Origin: Planctomycetota bacterium
Lineage (GTDB): Bacteria > Planctomycetota > SBBH01 > JAHFOU01
DNA length: 14,173 nucleotides
Direction of reading: 5' to 3'
NCBI GenBank assembly: GCA_023261525.1
Contig: JAHFOU010000023.1
Span: 1 to 14,173 of the forward strand
The notes beneath the pieces were generated by a model. It saw only the letters and a list, made by a program, of their open reading frames with translations, did no database searches and was not told the DNA's origin. The position numbers and the translations under genes were made by a program. Shown in pieces: positions 6,910 to 14,173 of the stretch; the first letter of the stretch is position 1, and every line of letters begins with the position of its first letter.

Positions 6910-9468
6910 TCACGGCCGCTTCAGCCGGCCCCGCGCGTCCACCAGCAGGTCCCGGGCCTGGGCGTCGTCCGGCTTCAGCCCCGTCGCCCGGGCATAGGCC
7001 CGCTCGGCGGCCTCCCAGTCCCCCATCCGTCCGCAGGAGAGGCCCAGGTTGAGCCAGCCCTCGAAGAAGTCCGGGGCGATCTCCAGGGCCTTGCCGAAGC
7101 CGTCGCGGGCCTGGGCGTAGTTCCCGGCGGAGAAGGCCGAGGCCGCCTTCTCGAAACGCTGCTTGAGCAGGTCCCGCTCCGCGATCTCCAGGAGGCCCTT
7201 CAGGCCCGAGACGTCCAGGTCCGCGGGATAGAAGGCCTGGGCCTCCCGCCAGGCCGTGCGGGCGGTCTCGAGGTCCCGGGGCTTGGACATCAGGGCCTTG
7301 AGCCCCTTGGCGCGCAGGAGCTCGGCCAGGGAGATCCGCCAGTCGCGGTCGTCCTGGAGGGCCACCGCCCGCTTGAGCGAAGCCTCCGCGGCGGCCAGGT
7401 CGCCCTCCTGCTTGGAGACCAGGCCCAGCAGGTATTCCGCCTCCGCGAGCCGGGGGACCAGGGCGGAGGCCTGGAGGGCCTCTCCCCGGGCCCAGGCCGG
7501 AGGCTTGCCCGCCAGGAGGGTCTCTTCCGAGGTGATCTTCAGGCCCTCGACCAGGCGGCGCAGGTCCTCGCGGCTGGGGTCTCGCGCGGACTGGTCCGCC
7601 AGGTGGCGCCGCTCCCGCGCGCCCACCCAACGGCGGGCCCGGTCGAGATGGAGGAGGGCCAGGGTCTGGCGGGCCCAGGGGAAGGAGCCCCTGCTGAGGC
7701 GGAGGGCCTCCTCCAGGTCGCCCTGGGCGGCGTCGGCATGGCCCTGCTTGAAACGGGCCGCGCCGAGGTAGGCCCTGGCCAGGGCGTCGAGGGGATCCAG
7801 GTCCACGGCCCGGGCCAGGCAGGACTCCGCCTGGGCCAGGCGCCCCTGGCGGTCGCGGAGGATGCCCAGGTCCACCCAGGCCGGCTCCTGCCAGGGGGTG
7901 CGGCGGCAGTGGGCTTCGAGGTCCTCCGCGGCGGCGTCCAGGTCCCCCTTGCGCAGGCGGGCCTGGCCGCGGAGGCCGAGCAGGCGGGGATGGCCGGGGT
8001 CACGAAGCAGGGCGCGGTCCAGGACGTCCATCGCTTCCGCCGGACGCCCGGTTTCCCCCAGGGCCAGCGCCCATTCCCCCGAGGCGTCCGCAACCGCCCA
8101 GGGGTTCTGGTGGAGGACGTCGACCAGGACCGCGGCCTTGCCGTAGAGGCCGGCCGCCGAGGTCCAGTCCCCCCGTCGGGCCGCGTCCTTGGCCATCACC
8201 GCGCAGGGGAAGTCGTGGCGGGGATCCTGGCGCAGGGTGTTGCGCGAGGCCGCCCGGTTGTCCTGCCAGTCGGCGGAGGCCCCGGCGTCTCGGGTCAGGA
8301 GCAGGGCGCCCAGGACCAGGATGGCGGTCCGTCGGGAATGCCAGAGGGCCTCCAGGCCCAGCGCGGCGATCAGGCAGAAGCCCAGGGAGGGCAGGAGGAG
8401 GTAGCGGTCCGCCCTCAGCACCAGGGAGCGGTAGAAGAGATTGGAGGCCGGAGCCATGGCCAGGGCCATCCAGGCCAGGCCCCAGCCCAGGCAGGCCAGG
8501 CGGGGGGAGAGGGCGTCTTCCCCCAGGGCCTTCCAGGCCAGGCGGGCCGCCAGGGCGCTCAGGCCCATCAGGAGGAGCACGCACAGCGTCTCCCTCGGGC
8601 CCCAGCCCTCTGACCATTCAGGGCGGTAGGTGGCCCGGTTGGCCAGGGGGACGGAGAGCTGGACCAGGTCGGCCACGCCGATGCGGGCCATGGTCAACGC
8701 GGTCTTGAGCCAGGTGATCCCCGGCAGGGAGGTGCTGATCAGCCCGTGCATGGCATGGGTGACGTGGAGGGCCTGGAAGGGAATCATGGCCGTGAAGAAG
8801 GGCGCCAGCCTCAGGCCCTGGACCGGTCTCCACCGGGCGCCTTCGGGCGGGAAGAAGAGGTCGGTGGCCAACAGGAGGGCCGGCAGGACGGTGACGGGGG
8901 ACTTGCAGAGCATGCCGGCCCCGTAGGCCAGCCAGGCGGCGAGGAAGCAGGCGAGCTGTTTCGTCCCGGCCGCCTTCCAGTGGGCCCTCCAGGCCAGGGC
9001 CGAGGCCAGGGCGAAGCCCAGGGCGAGAAGGTCCTTCCGGGAGGAGATCCAGCAGACGGCTTCGGCATGGACGGGATGCAGGGCGAAGAGGCAGGAGGCC
9101 AGGAGGGCTAGGCGGATGGAGCCGGTCAGGCGGGCCAGGAGCAGGGCCGCCAGCAGGCAGTCCAGGCCGTAGAGCAGCATCTGGGTCCCGTGGCAGACCC
9201 GGTTCAGGGTCGCGCCGGTCGCACGGGAGATGGCGGCGTCCAGACTGTAGGAGAGGTCGCGCAGGGGCAGGTACTCGTGCCCGAAGCGCTCCCGGGGGAT
9301 GAAGGGGTTGAGGATGTCCTTCAGGTCCTGGCGGGAGGGCTTGAGGACGGCGGCGTTCTCGGAGACGAGCCAGTCGTCGTCCATGAGCAGGAAGTCCCCG
9401 TCCCAGGCCCTCGCGAAGGCCAGGAGGCCCAGGACCAGGGGGAGGAGGGGCCAGAGGCGTTTCAGCAC
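6910..9468 (-). CDS. TMTC/ArnT-like GT-C membrane glycosyltransferase with C-terminal TPR repeats
   Basis: 852 residues in two halves. Residues 1 to about 395 form a multi-pass membrane region. The first loop carries FLLMDDDWLVSENAAV (DDDW at 30-33), the place of the catalytic acid in GT-C enzymes. HPVHAEAVCWISSRKDLLAL at 131-150, KSPVTVLPALLLATDLFF at 189-206 and DRYLLLPSLGFC at 354-365 are hallmark blocks of the TMTC (O-mannosyltransferase) family and its bacterial relatives. From about 425 to the end the protein is a string of TPR-like helices, as in TMTC proteins. The family transfers a sugar from a polyprenyl-phosphate donor to protein on the outer face of the membrane; donor and target here are unknown. 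The start is a GTG at 9468, only 9 bp after the HEWG-gene stop, without a clear ribosome site, so coupling to that gene is likely. An internal Met start would remove the first membrane helix. Confidence 0.85.
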   Translation of the reverse strand: MLKRLWPLLPLVLGLLAFARAWDGDFLLMDDDWLVSENAAVLKPSRQDLKDILNPFIPRERFGHEYLPLRDLSYSLDAAISRATGATLNRVCHGTQMLLYGLDCLLAALLLARLTGSIRLALLASCLFALHPVHAEAVCWISSRKDLLALGFALASALAWRAHWKAAGTKQLACFLAAWLAYGAGMLCKSPVTVLPALLLATDLFFPPEGARWRPVQGLRLAPFFTAMIPFQALHVTHAMHGLISTSLPGITWLKTALTMARIGVADLVQLSVPLANRATYRPEWSEGWGPRETLCVLLLMGLSALAARLAWKALGEDALSPRLACLGWGLAWMALAMAPASNLFYRSLVLRADRYLLLPSLGFCLIAALGLEALWHSRRTAILVLGALLLTRDAGASADWQDNRAASRNTLRQDPRHDFPCAVMAKDAARRGDWTSAAGLYGKAAVLVDVLHQNPWAVADASGEWALALGETGRPAEAMDVLDRALLRDPGHPRLLGLRGQARLRKGDLDAAAEDLEAHCRRTPWQEPAWVDLGILRDRQGRLAQAESCLARAVDLDPLDALARAYLGAARFKQGHADAAQGDLEEALRLSRGSFPWARQTLALLHLDRARRWVGARERRHLADQSARDPSREDLRRLVEGLKITSEETLLAGKPPAWARGEALQASALVPRLAEAEYLLGLVSKQEGDLAAAEASLKRAVALQDDRDWRISLAELLRAKGLKALMSKPRDLETARTAWREAQAFYPADLDVSGLKGLLEIAERDLLKQRFEKAASAFSAGNYAQARDGFGKALEIAPDFFEGWLNLGLSCGRMGDWEAAERAYARATGLKPDDAQARDLLVDARGRLKRP

Positions 9469-9477
9469 GAAGGGATT

Positions 9478-10443
9478 CTAGGGAGAGATCTCCTGGACCA
9501 CCAGACCCACGCGCTGGAGCTCCTCGGGCTGGGGGCAGAAGCGGATCGGCAGGAGTCGGTCGTACTCGGCCCGAGGGAGGACGTAGACCAGGCGGAGTCC
9601 AGGCTTGGTGAGTTCCGGTATCCAGATGGTCAGCAGGGCACCGGCCTCCTCCTTGGACAACCCCTCCGCGACGAGGGTCTTGGAGAGCTCCGCCTGCAGA
9701 GCTTCCCCGCTCGATTCCTCCAACTCCCATTCGCGGCAGGCGGGAGCGCCCATATCGCATCTCATGGGGGGGGGCACCTGCGTCACATGGGCGTTGCGTA
9801 AACTCTTCTCCCCTCCGCGGAGGACCCAGGCCTCACGGACACCTGTTCCCCAGCAGGTCACTCTATTCGGTTGTTTCGAACTGCTGGCATGACAGATGCT
9901 CTGATAGGTCAGCTCCCCCTCATAGAACAGGAAGCGTTCGGCATCCTTGCCCGAGCGGACGAGGTTCGAGCCCACCTTGCGCACGGTGCTGATCCAGTGC
10001 TCCTCGGGGACCTTGGGGAGCGGGTCCGCCTCCGGTTGCTTCTCCTGCACCCTGCCCGCGACCTGGAGGTCCCAGGACAGGCAGGGGGTGGAGCCCTTCC
10101 GAGCCGCCTGGGCCTTGGGCCAAGCCAGGGTGGGTCTACTGTCCGGGAAGGAGACCTCCACGTGCAGGGGCATGGCTTCGGGGGCGTAGATGTGGAGGAT
10201 GGGCTCCTTTGCCTCGGTGTTGAATTCGGGATCCGGGGAGAGCTGGGGAAGCTTGGTTTCGACCCGCTGGATGAAGGTGGGCGCCTCTCCCCCGCCGGTG
10301 GCCTTGCAGCCGGCTTTTTCGATGTGGAACACCCCCCATTCGTGGATGCGGAGGCCCTTGGCCGCGCTAGGCAGGGCCGACTTTCCTTGTGCCGCAAGGC
10401 AGATCCCAAGAAGGGCCAGGGCCTTCATCCGATGGTGTTTCAT
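9478..10443 (-). CDS. Secreted HEWG-motif protein of unknown function
   Basis: From the ATG at 10443 the product has 321 residues. It opens with a signal-peptide-like segment (MKHHRMKALALLGICLAAQG, then KSA) and continues LRIHEWGVF, with HEWG at 34-37. Later blocks are KEPILHIYAPEAMPLHVEVSFP around 79-100, ERFLFYEGEL around 169-178 and PGLRLVYVLPRAEYDRLLPI around 281-300. From memory, a similar order (HEWG opening, a 'P-I-h-h-Y' strand, an 'FhFY-G' block, then a 'DR-LPh' block) recurs in exported proteins of unknown function from Planctomycetes and myxobacteria; I know of no assigned activity. The seven cysteines after the signal would suit disulfides in an exported protein. The frame stays open upstream to a TTG near 10539, but the signal peptide argues for 10443 or the Met at 10428. 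The gene looks less GC-rich than its neighbours. It ends 9 bp before the glycosyltransferase, a candidate partner. Confidence 0.75.
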   Translation of the reverse strand: MKHHRMKALALLGICLAAQGKSALPSAAKGLRIHEWGVFHIEKAGCKATGGGEAPTFIQRVETKLPQLSPDPEFNTEAKEPILHIYAPEAMPLHVEVSFPDSRPTLAWPKAQAARKGSTPCLSWDLQVAGRVQEKQPEADPLPKVPEEHWISTVRKVGSNLVRSGKDAERFLFYEGELTYQSICHASSSKQPNRVTCWGTGVREAWVLRGGEKSLRNAHVTQVPPPMRCDMGAPACREWELEESSGEALQAELSKTLVAEGLSKEEAGALLTIWIPELTKPGLRLVYVLPRAEYDRLLPIRFCPQPEELQRVGLVVQEISP

Positions 10444-10539
10444 GCAGGGTTGGACGTTGAGGAAGAGAGGGAGGTTCCGGGGATTCCAGGATTGTCTACT
10501 CGGAGAGACACCCCATCCGGGCATAAGACTTAAAAACAA

Positions 10540-10560
10540 GTGTCAACCATCGCTTGACAC
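10540..10560. promoter_or_regulatory. Perfect inverted repeat in the divergent spacer (possible operator)
   Basis: GTGTCAA, a 7-bp spacer (CCATCGC), then TTGACAC form a perfect 7+7 palindrome. It sits in the 148-bp divergent spacer between the HEWG gene and the giant kinase gene. Each arm contains a consensus TTGACA pointing away from the centre (plus strand 10554-10559; minus strand 10546-10541), so a dimeric repressor bound here could cover both -35 boxes. A second reading is a minus-strand hairpin followed by TTGTTTTT, resembling a Rho-independent terminator that would stop antisense transcripts. The stem is A+T-containing in an otherwise very GC-rich setting, which makes a chance origin less likely. 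Confidence 0.45.
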
Positions 10561-10582
10561 CCCCTAAGTTCCGTGCTTCACT
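10554..10582 (+). promoter_or_regulatory. Candidate promoter for the giant kinase gene
   Basis: A perfect -35 box TTGACA (10554-10559) is followed 17 bp later by TTCACT (10577-10582), a poor -10 match (3 of 6). If correct, transcription would start about 3 bases before the ATG at 10592, making the mRNA essentially leaderless. That would fit the absence of any Shine-Dalgarno sequence there. On the other strand, TTGACA (10546-10541) pairs with TATGCC at a short 15-bp spacing and could drive the HEWG gene. The -35 boxes are convincing; both -10 boxes are weak. Confidence 0.35.
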
Positions 10583-10591
10583 GCCCTTCCG

Positions 10592-13500
10592 ATGGCCGAA
10601 TCCCTGATCGACGGTCGCTACGAGATCCGCCAGAAGCTCGGCCAAGGGGCCATGGGCGTGGTCTACAAGGTCCACGACCCCCAGACCAAGCGCACCCTCG
10701 CCCTCAAGGTCTTGAGCCGCTCCGCCCTGGAGGCCGACGGGACCTCCCGCTTCCAGCGCGAGTTCCACGCCATCCGCCGCCTCCAGCACCCCAACATCGT
10801 GAAGGTCTTCGACCTCCACCAGAACTACTTCACCATGGAGCTTGTGGAGGGGACGCCCCTGGCCCCGGCCGAGGTCCAGGACTTCTCCACCCTGGTCAAC
10901 CTCACCGTGGAGATCTGCCGGGCCCTGCGCTACATCCACGCCCAGGGCATGGTCCACGGGGACCTCAAGCCCGCCCACATCCTGGTCCAGAAGGGGGGCA
11001 GGGGCGTCAAGCTCATCGACTTCGGCATGGCCCGCCAGGTGGACCTGGCGGCCGGAGGCCTGGAGGGCACCCTGGACTACCTGGCCCCCGAGCAGGCCCG
11101 GGGCCTGGGGGCCGACCCCCGTTCCGACCTCTACTCCCTCGGCGTCATCCTGTACGAGTGCTGTGCGCGGCGCCTGCCCTTCGAGGCCGACGATCCCGTG
11201 GCCCTCATCATGAAGCACGTCAGCGCCCCGCCCGTGCCGCCCCGCCAGATCGAGCGCAAGGTTCCCAAGGCCCTGGACGCCGTGATCCTGAAGCTCCTCG
11301 AGAAGGACCCGGCCCAGCGCATCCAGTCGGCCGAGGAGCTCATGGACCGCCTGGCCACCCTGGGGGCCCAGCGGGAGATCCGGGCGGGCCGGGTGGAGAC
11401 CGGAAGCCACCTGCTCTACCCGCCCAAGCTGGTCGGCCGGGACGAGGTGCTGGCGGAGCTGAACGCCGCCCTGGGCCGGGCCGAGGCGGGGGCTTCCCAG
11501 CAGGTCCTCCTCTGGGGGGGCGCGGGGATGGGCAAGAGCCGTCTCCTCGCCGAGTTCCGGGCCGTGCAGTTCCTGCGCAAGACGGTGCTCCTGAGCGCCT
11601 CCGCGCCCGGCGGGTCCCGGAGCTATCCGCCCCTGGCCACCCTGCTGGAGCAGGCCTGCTTCTCCCTGGAGCGGGAGATGACCCCCGAGGACCTCGCCGC
11701 CTTCGGCGAGCGCTACGGGGCCACCCTCCTGAGGCTGGCCCCGGACCTGGCCGAGAAGCCCTGGCTGGCCTCCGTCAAGCCGCGCCACCTCCTGGACCTG
11801 CGCCGCCCCGTGCGGGACCTGGCCGAGATCCTCAAGCTCCTCGCGGAACGGACCGGGCGCTCCGTGGCCCTGCTCGTGGACGACGCCGAGCGGGCCGAGG
11901 CGGCCCAGCTCCAGGCCCTGGCGGCCCTGGCCGCGGCGGCCCGGCGGGTGCCCCTGCTGGTGCTCCTGGCCGCGGACGAGCCGGCCTCCAAGCGCTCCGC
12001 GGTCTCCCCGGTCCTGGAGGAGTTCGCCGTGGGCGAGGGAGCGGTCACCCTCTCCCTGCCCCCGTTGAGCGCCCAGCAGGTGAGCGCCTTCGCGGCCTCC
12101 ATGATCGGCAAGCCCGCGGTGGAGGACGGCTTCGCCTCCCGCCTGGCTTCGCTGTCCAAGGGCTGTCCGCTGGTGGTCGAGGAGATGATGAAGTCCCTGG
12201 CCGACCGCGGCGAGATCTTCAAGCAGGGCGGGCGCTGGCAGAGCCGGGTGACCGACCTCTCCGGCCTGGCCCTGCCCAAGGGCCACGAGGAGCGCTTCTT
12301 GGCCAAGGCCCAGGAGCTTCCCGCCGAGGCCCGCAAGGTGCTCGGGGCCGCCGCCCTCATCCGGCGGGGCATCACCGCGGGCCTGCTCTGCGAGGTTACC
12401 AAGCTGGACGCCCCGGAGCTCTTCGAGATCCTCTCCGACCTGGTCCGCCAGGGATTCCTGGCCGAGGCCCGCGAGCGGAGGGTCCGGGTCTACTCCCTGG
12501 CGGCCGAGCAGGCCTCGGCCTGGGCCCTGGAGCAGATCCCGTCCCGTCAGCGGCTCCAGGGGCATGACGCCGTGGCGGCCGTGCTGGAGGAGGAGGCCCG
12601 TCCGGAGGCCTTCGCGGAGGACCTGGGCTTCCATCTGGCCCGGGGCCGCACGCCCGAGCGCGCCGCGCCCTTCCTGCGCCTGGCCGGGGACCAGGCGGCC
12701 GAGGCCCTGGACTTCCGCCGGGCCTGTGAGCACTACCGCGCGGCGATGGAGAGCGGAGGCGACTCCCTGCCCGCGGAGACCTCCGCCCTGCTCGGGACCC
12801 GCCTGGGCCGTTGCCTGCTGGCGCTCGGGGAGGGGGAAGCCGCCGAGAAGGTCCTGGGCGAGGCCGTGGCGGTCGCGCGCAAGGCGGGCCGTGGGCTCCT
12901 GGCGCCCGCCCTGGCGGCCTACGCGGCGGCCCTGGTGAGACGCCGGGCCTTCCCGGAGGCGGAGGCCGCGGCCCGGGAGTGGGTCGGCGCCGCCGGGGAG
13001 GCCGGGGAGATGCCCTCCCTGGTGGAGGCCCACACCGTCCTGGGCGACGTCCAGCGCCATTCGGGGGACCGGGAGGCCGCCGTGGCCTCCTATACCAAGG
13101 CCATGGCCGTGGCGGAGAAGGTCGCCTCCAGCTCCCTGCTGGCCCGGGCGGCCCTGGGCCGGGGCCAGGCGGCCCTTGCCCTGGGGCGGGTGGAGGAGGC
13201 CCGGGAGGTCCTGGCCCGGGCGGGGGACGCCCTGCGCCAGGACGACCCCGCCGGCCTCCTGCCCGAGGTGCTGATCGCCACCGGCGAGGCCAGGCTCCTC
13301 TCCGGGGAGCCCGAGGAGGCCGCGCTCCTGGTGAAACGCCTTTCCGCCGCCGAGCCCCAGCTGGAGCGCGCCATCCGGGCCCGCTACCACCGCCTGGCCT
13401 GCCTGACGGCCCTGGCCCAGTGGGAGTTCGGCGCGGCCCAGCGCCACTACCGCGCCGCGGCCCGCTTCTGGGAGGCCCTGGGCGACGAGGGGGCCCTGGC

Positions 13501-14173
13501 CGAGCTGGCCCTGCGGTACGCGGAGGCCGCCGCGACCGCGTCGCGGGATTCGAGCGCCCGCTTGAGGGCCGAGACGCCGCACCTGCTGAAGGAGGCCCAG
13601 GAGCGCTTCACGCGCTGGGGCCTGCCCAAGGAGGCCGAGCGGGTCCAGCAGGCCGTGGAGCGGTCCACGGAGGCCTTCTCGGGAAGCGCCCAGTCCATCA
13701 AGGTGGAGCGGGACAACCTGGTCTTCCTCCAGGAGGTCCTGAGGGCCATGAACTCCGAGCTGGACCTGGACCGCCTGCTGTCCCTGGTCATGGACATGGT
13801 CATCGACATCCTCCAGGCCGAGCGCGGCTTCCTGATGCTCCTGGACGGCGCCGACCGGATCTCCTTCGCCGTGGCGCGCAACATCGACAAGGAGAGCATC
13901 TCCAAGCCGGAGTTCAAGATCTCCAACACCATCGCCAAGCGCGTCCTGGAGAGCGGCAAGGCCATCCTCACCCAGGACGCACAGGCCGACGACCGCTTCA
14001 AGAAGCGCCTGTCCGTCTCCAACCTGAAGCTCCGCTCCGTGCTCTGCGTCCCCCTGCGCCAGCGGGACCGGGTCCTGGGCGTGGTCTACGTGGACAACCG
14101 CTTCGTCCCCGAGCGCTTCCACGAGGACAACCTGAAGCTCTTGACCGCGTTCGCGGACCAGGCCGGCATCGCG
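10592..14173 (+). CDS. Giant Ser/Thr protein kinase with STAND/AAA ATPase, TPR and GAF domains (3' end outside the window)
   Basis: The frame is open for 1194 codons to the window edge. The ATG at 10592 is the only sensible start: an in-frame TAA lies at 10565 with no start codon between. Residues 7-260 are a PknB-like kinase: Gly-loop LGQGAMGVVY at 16-25, Lys39 in LALKVL, alphaC Glu57, catalytic loop HGDLKPAHIL at 122-131, DFG at 143-145, APE at 165-167. The catalytic loop is atypical: Gly123 replaces the HRD Arg and His129 the metal-binding Asn. Residues about 280-560 form an AAA/STAND ATPase with Walker A GGAGMGKS at 309-316 and LLVDD ending at Asp431. A winged-helix-like stretch and TPR-like helices run to about 1020, and a GAF domain from about 1053 (FLMLLDGADRISFAVARNID, later SVLCVPL and VLGVVYVDN). 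The order resembles PknK/HstK-type regulators. By analogy a sigma54-activator or histidine kinase module may follow, but it is not in view. Probably cytoplasmic; no membrane segment is visible. Confidence 0.88.
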   Translation, partial: MAESLIDGRYEIRQKLGQGAMGVVYKVHDPQTKRTLALKVLSRSALEADGTSRFQREFHAIRRLQHPNIVKVFDLHQNYFTMELVEGTPLAPAEVQDFSTLVNLTVEICRALRYIHAQGMVHGDLKPAHILVQKGGRGVKLIDFGMARQVDLAAGGLEGTLDYLAPEQARGLGADPRSDLYSLGVILYECCARRLPFEADDPVALIMKHVSAPPVPPRQIERKVPKALDAVILKLLEKDPAQRIQSAEELMDRLATLGAQREIRAGRVETGSHLLYPPKLVGRDEVLAELNAALGRAEAGASQQVLLWGGAGMGKSRLLAEFRAVQFLRKTVLLSASAPGGSRSYPPLATLLEQACFSLEREMTPEDLAAFGERYGATLLRLAPDLAEKPWLASVKPRHLLDLRRPVRDLAEILKLLAERTGRSVALLVDDAERAEAAQLQALAALAAAARRVPLLVLLAADEPASKRSAVSPVLEEFAVGEGAVTLSLPPLSAQQVSAFAASMIGKPAVEDGFASRLASLSKGCPLVVEEMMKSLADRGEIFKQGGRWQSRVTDLSGLALPKGHEERFLAKAQELPAEARKVLGAAALIRRGITAGLLCEVTKLDAPELFEILSDLVRQGFLAEARERRVRVYSLAAEQASAWALEQIPSRQRLQGHDAVAAVLEEEARPEAFAEDLGFHLARGRTPERAAPFLRLAGDQAAEALDFRRACEHYRAAMESGGDSLPAETSALLGTRLGRCLLALGEGEAAEKVLGEAVAVARKAGRGLLAPALAAYAAALVRRRAFPEAEAAAREWVGAAGEAGEMPSLVEAHTVLGDVQRHSGDREAAVASYTKAMAVAEKVASSSLLARAALGRGQAALALGRVEEAREVLARAGDALRQDDPAGLLPEVLIATGEARLLSGEPEEAALLVKRLSAAEPQLERAIRARYHRLACLTALAQWEFGAAQRHYRAAARFWEALGDEGALAELALRYAEAAATASRDSSARLRAETPHLLKEAQERFTRWGLPKEAERVQQAVERSTEAFSGSAQSIKVERDNLVFLQEVLRAMNSELDLDRLLSLVMDMVIDILQAERGFLMLLDGADRISFAVARNIDKESISKPEFKISNTIAKRVLESGKAILTQDAQADDRFKKRLSVSNLKLRSVLCVPLRQRDRVLGVVYVDNRFVPERFHEDNLKLLTAFADQAGIA

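Noticed and set aside
5621..7630. A 669-codon minus-strand frame in another register of fumC and the glycosyltransferase
   Set aside because: It is a Gly/Pro/Arg-rich out-of-frame translation that overlaps two well-supported genes on the same strand.
10444..10539. N-terminal extension of the HEWG protein from a TTG start
   Set aside because: The extra 32 residues precede a normal signal peptide and run into the likely promoter and operator region, so they are probably untranslated.
10540..10560. The palindrome as one unit of a CRISPR array or a mobile-element terminal repeat
   Set aside because: Only one copy is present, with no spaced repeats, transposase gene or target duplication nearby.
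10496..14122. A 1208-codon open frame on the minus strand opposite the kinase gene
   Set aside because: It is the mirror of a GC-rich coding frame. Its product is a low-complexity Gly/Leu/Gln/Arg-rich string without domains, while the plus strand encodes clear kinase, ATPase and GAF motifs.

Overview
The window is about 14 kb of very GC-rich bacterial chromosome, estimated by eye at around 70% G+C, with almost no intergenic space. The gene mix is a giant Ser/Thr kinase with STAND ATPase, TPR and GAF modules, a TMTC-like glycosyltransferase with TPRs, a HEWG-motif secreted protein, class II fumarase and a TolC-type exporter. That mix and the base composition fit an Acidobacteriota of the Holophagae type (Geothrix, Holophaga or Mesoterricola-like). 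A myxobacterium-like Gram-negative is the main alternative. This placement is inference: there is no rRNA or other taxonomic marker in the window. A TolC-like outer-membrane channel and a lipobox lipoprotein do show a diderm envelope.

Left end, about 1-900, minus strand: the first 88-90 codons of a small TPR-like protein run off the left edge. It has its own plausible sigma70 promoter, and upstream of it lies a thioredoxin-fold redoxin with a CPCC active site. Divergent from the redoxin, with only 26 bp between starts, is a 716-residue lipoprotein (899-3049, plus strand) that joins an alpha/beta-hydrolase to a C-terminal PDZ domain. Its 3' end overlaps the convergent tilS gene by 53 bp.

Middle, about 2997-10443: five minus-strand genes lie head to tail with gaps of 39 bp or less. 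In transcription order they are a secreted HEWG-motif protein of unknown function, a TMTC-like membrane glycosyltransferase with TPRs, fumC, a TolC-family protein and tilS. The last three are separated by +2 and -4 bp, so they are probably translationally coupled. The set mixes envelope functions with central metabolism and tRNA modification, and no single pathway is evident.

Right end, 10592 to the edge, plus strand: a very large signalling protein is open for 1194 codons and continues beyond the window. It has an N-terminal Ser/Thr kinase with an unusual HGDLKPAH catalytic loop, then an AAA/STAND ATPase, a TPR-rich region and a GAF domain. It diverges from the HEWG gene across a 148-bp spacer that holds a perfect 7-bp inverted repeat. 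Each arm of the repeat contains an outward-facing TTGACA.

I saw no rRNA or tRNA genes, CRISPR arrays, insertion sequences or att sites. The least-described parts are the HEWG/TMTC pair, the hydrolase-PDZ lipoprotein and the atypical kinase. Nothing amounts to a clearly new defence or mobile system.
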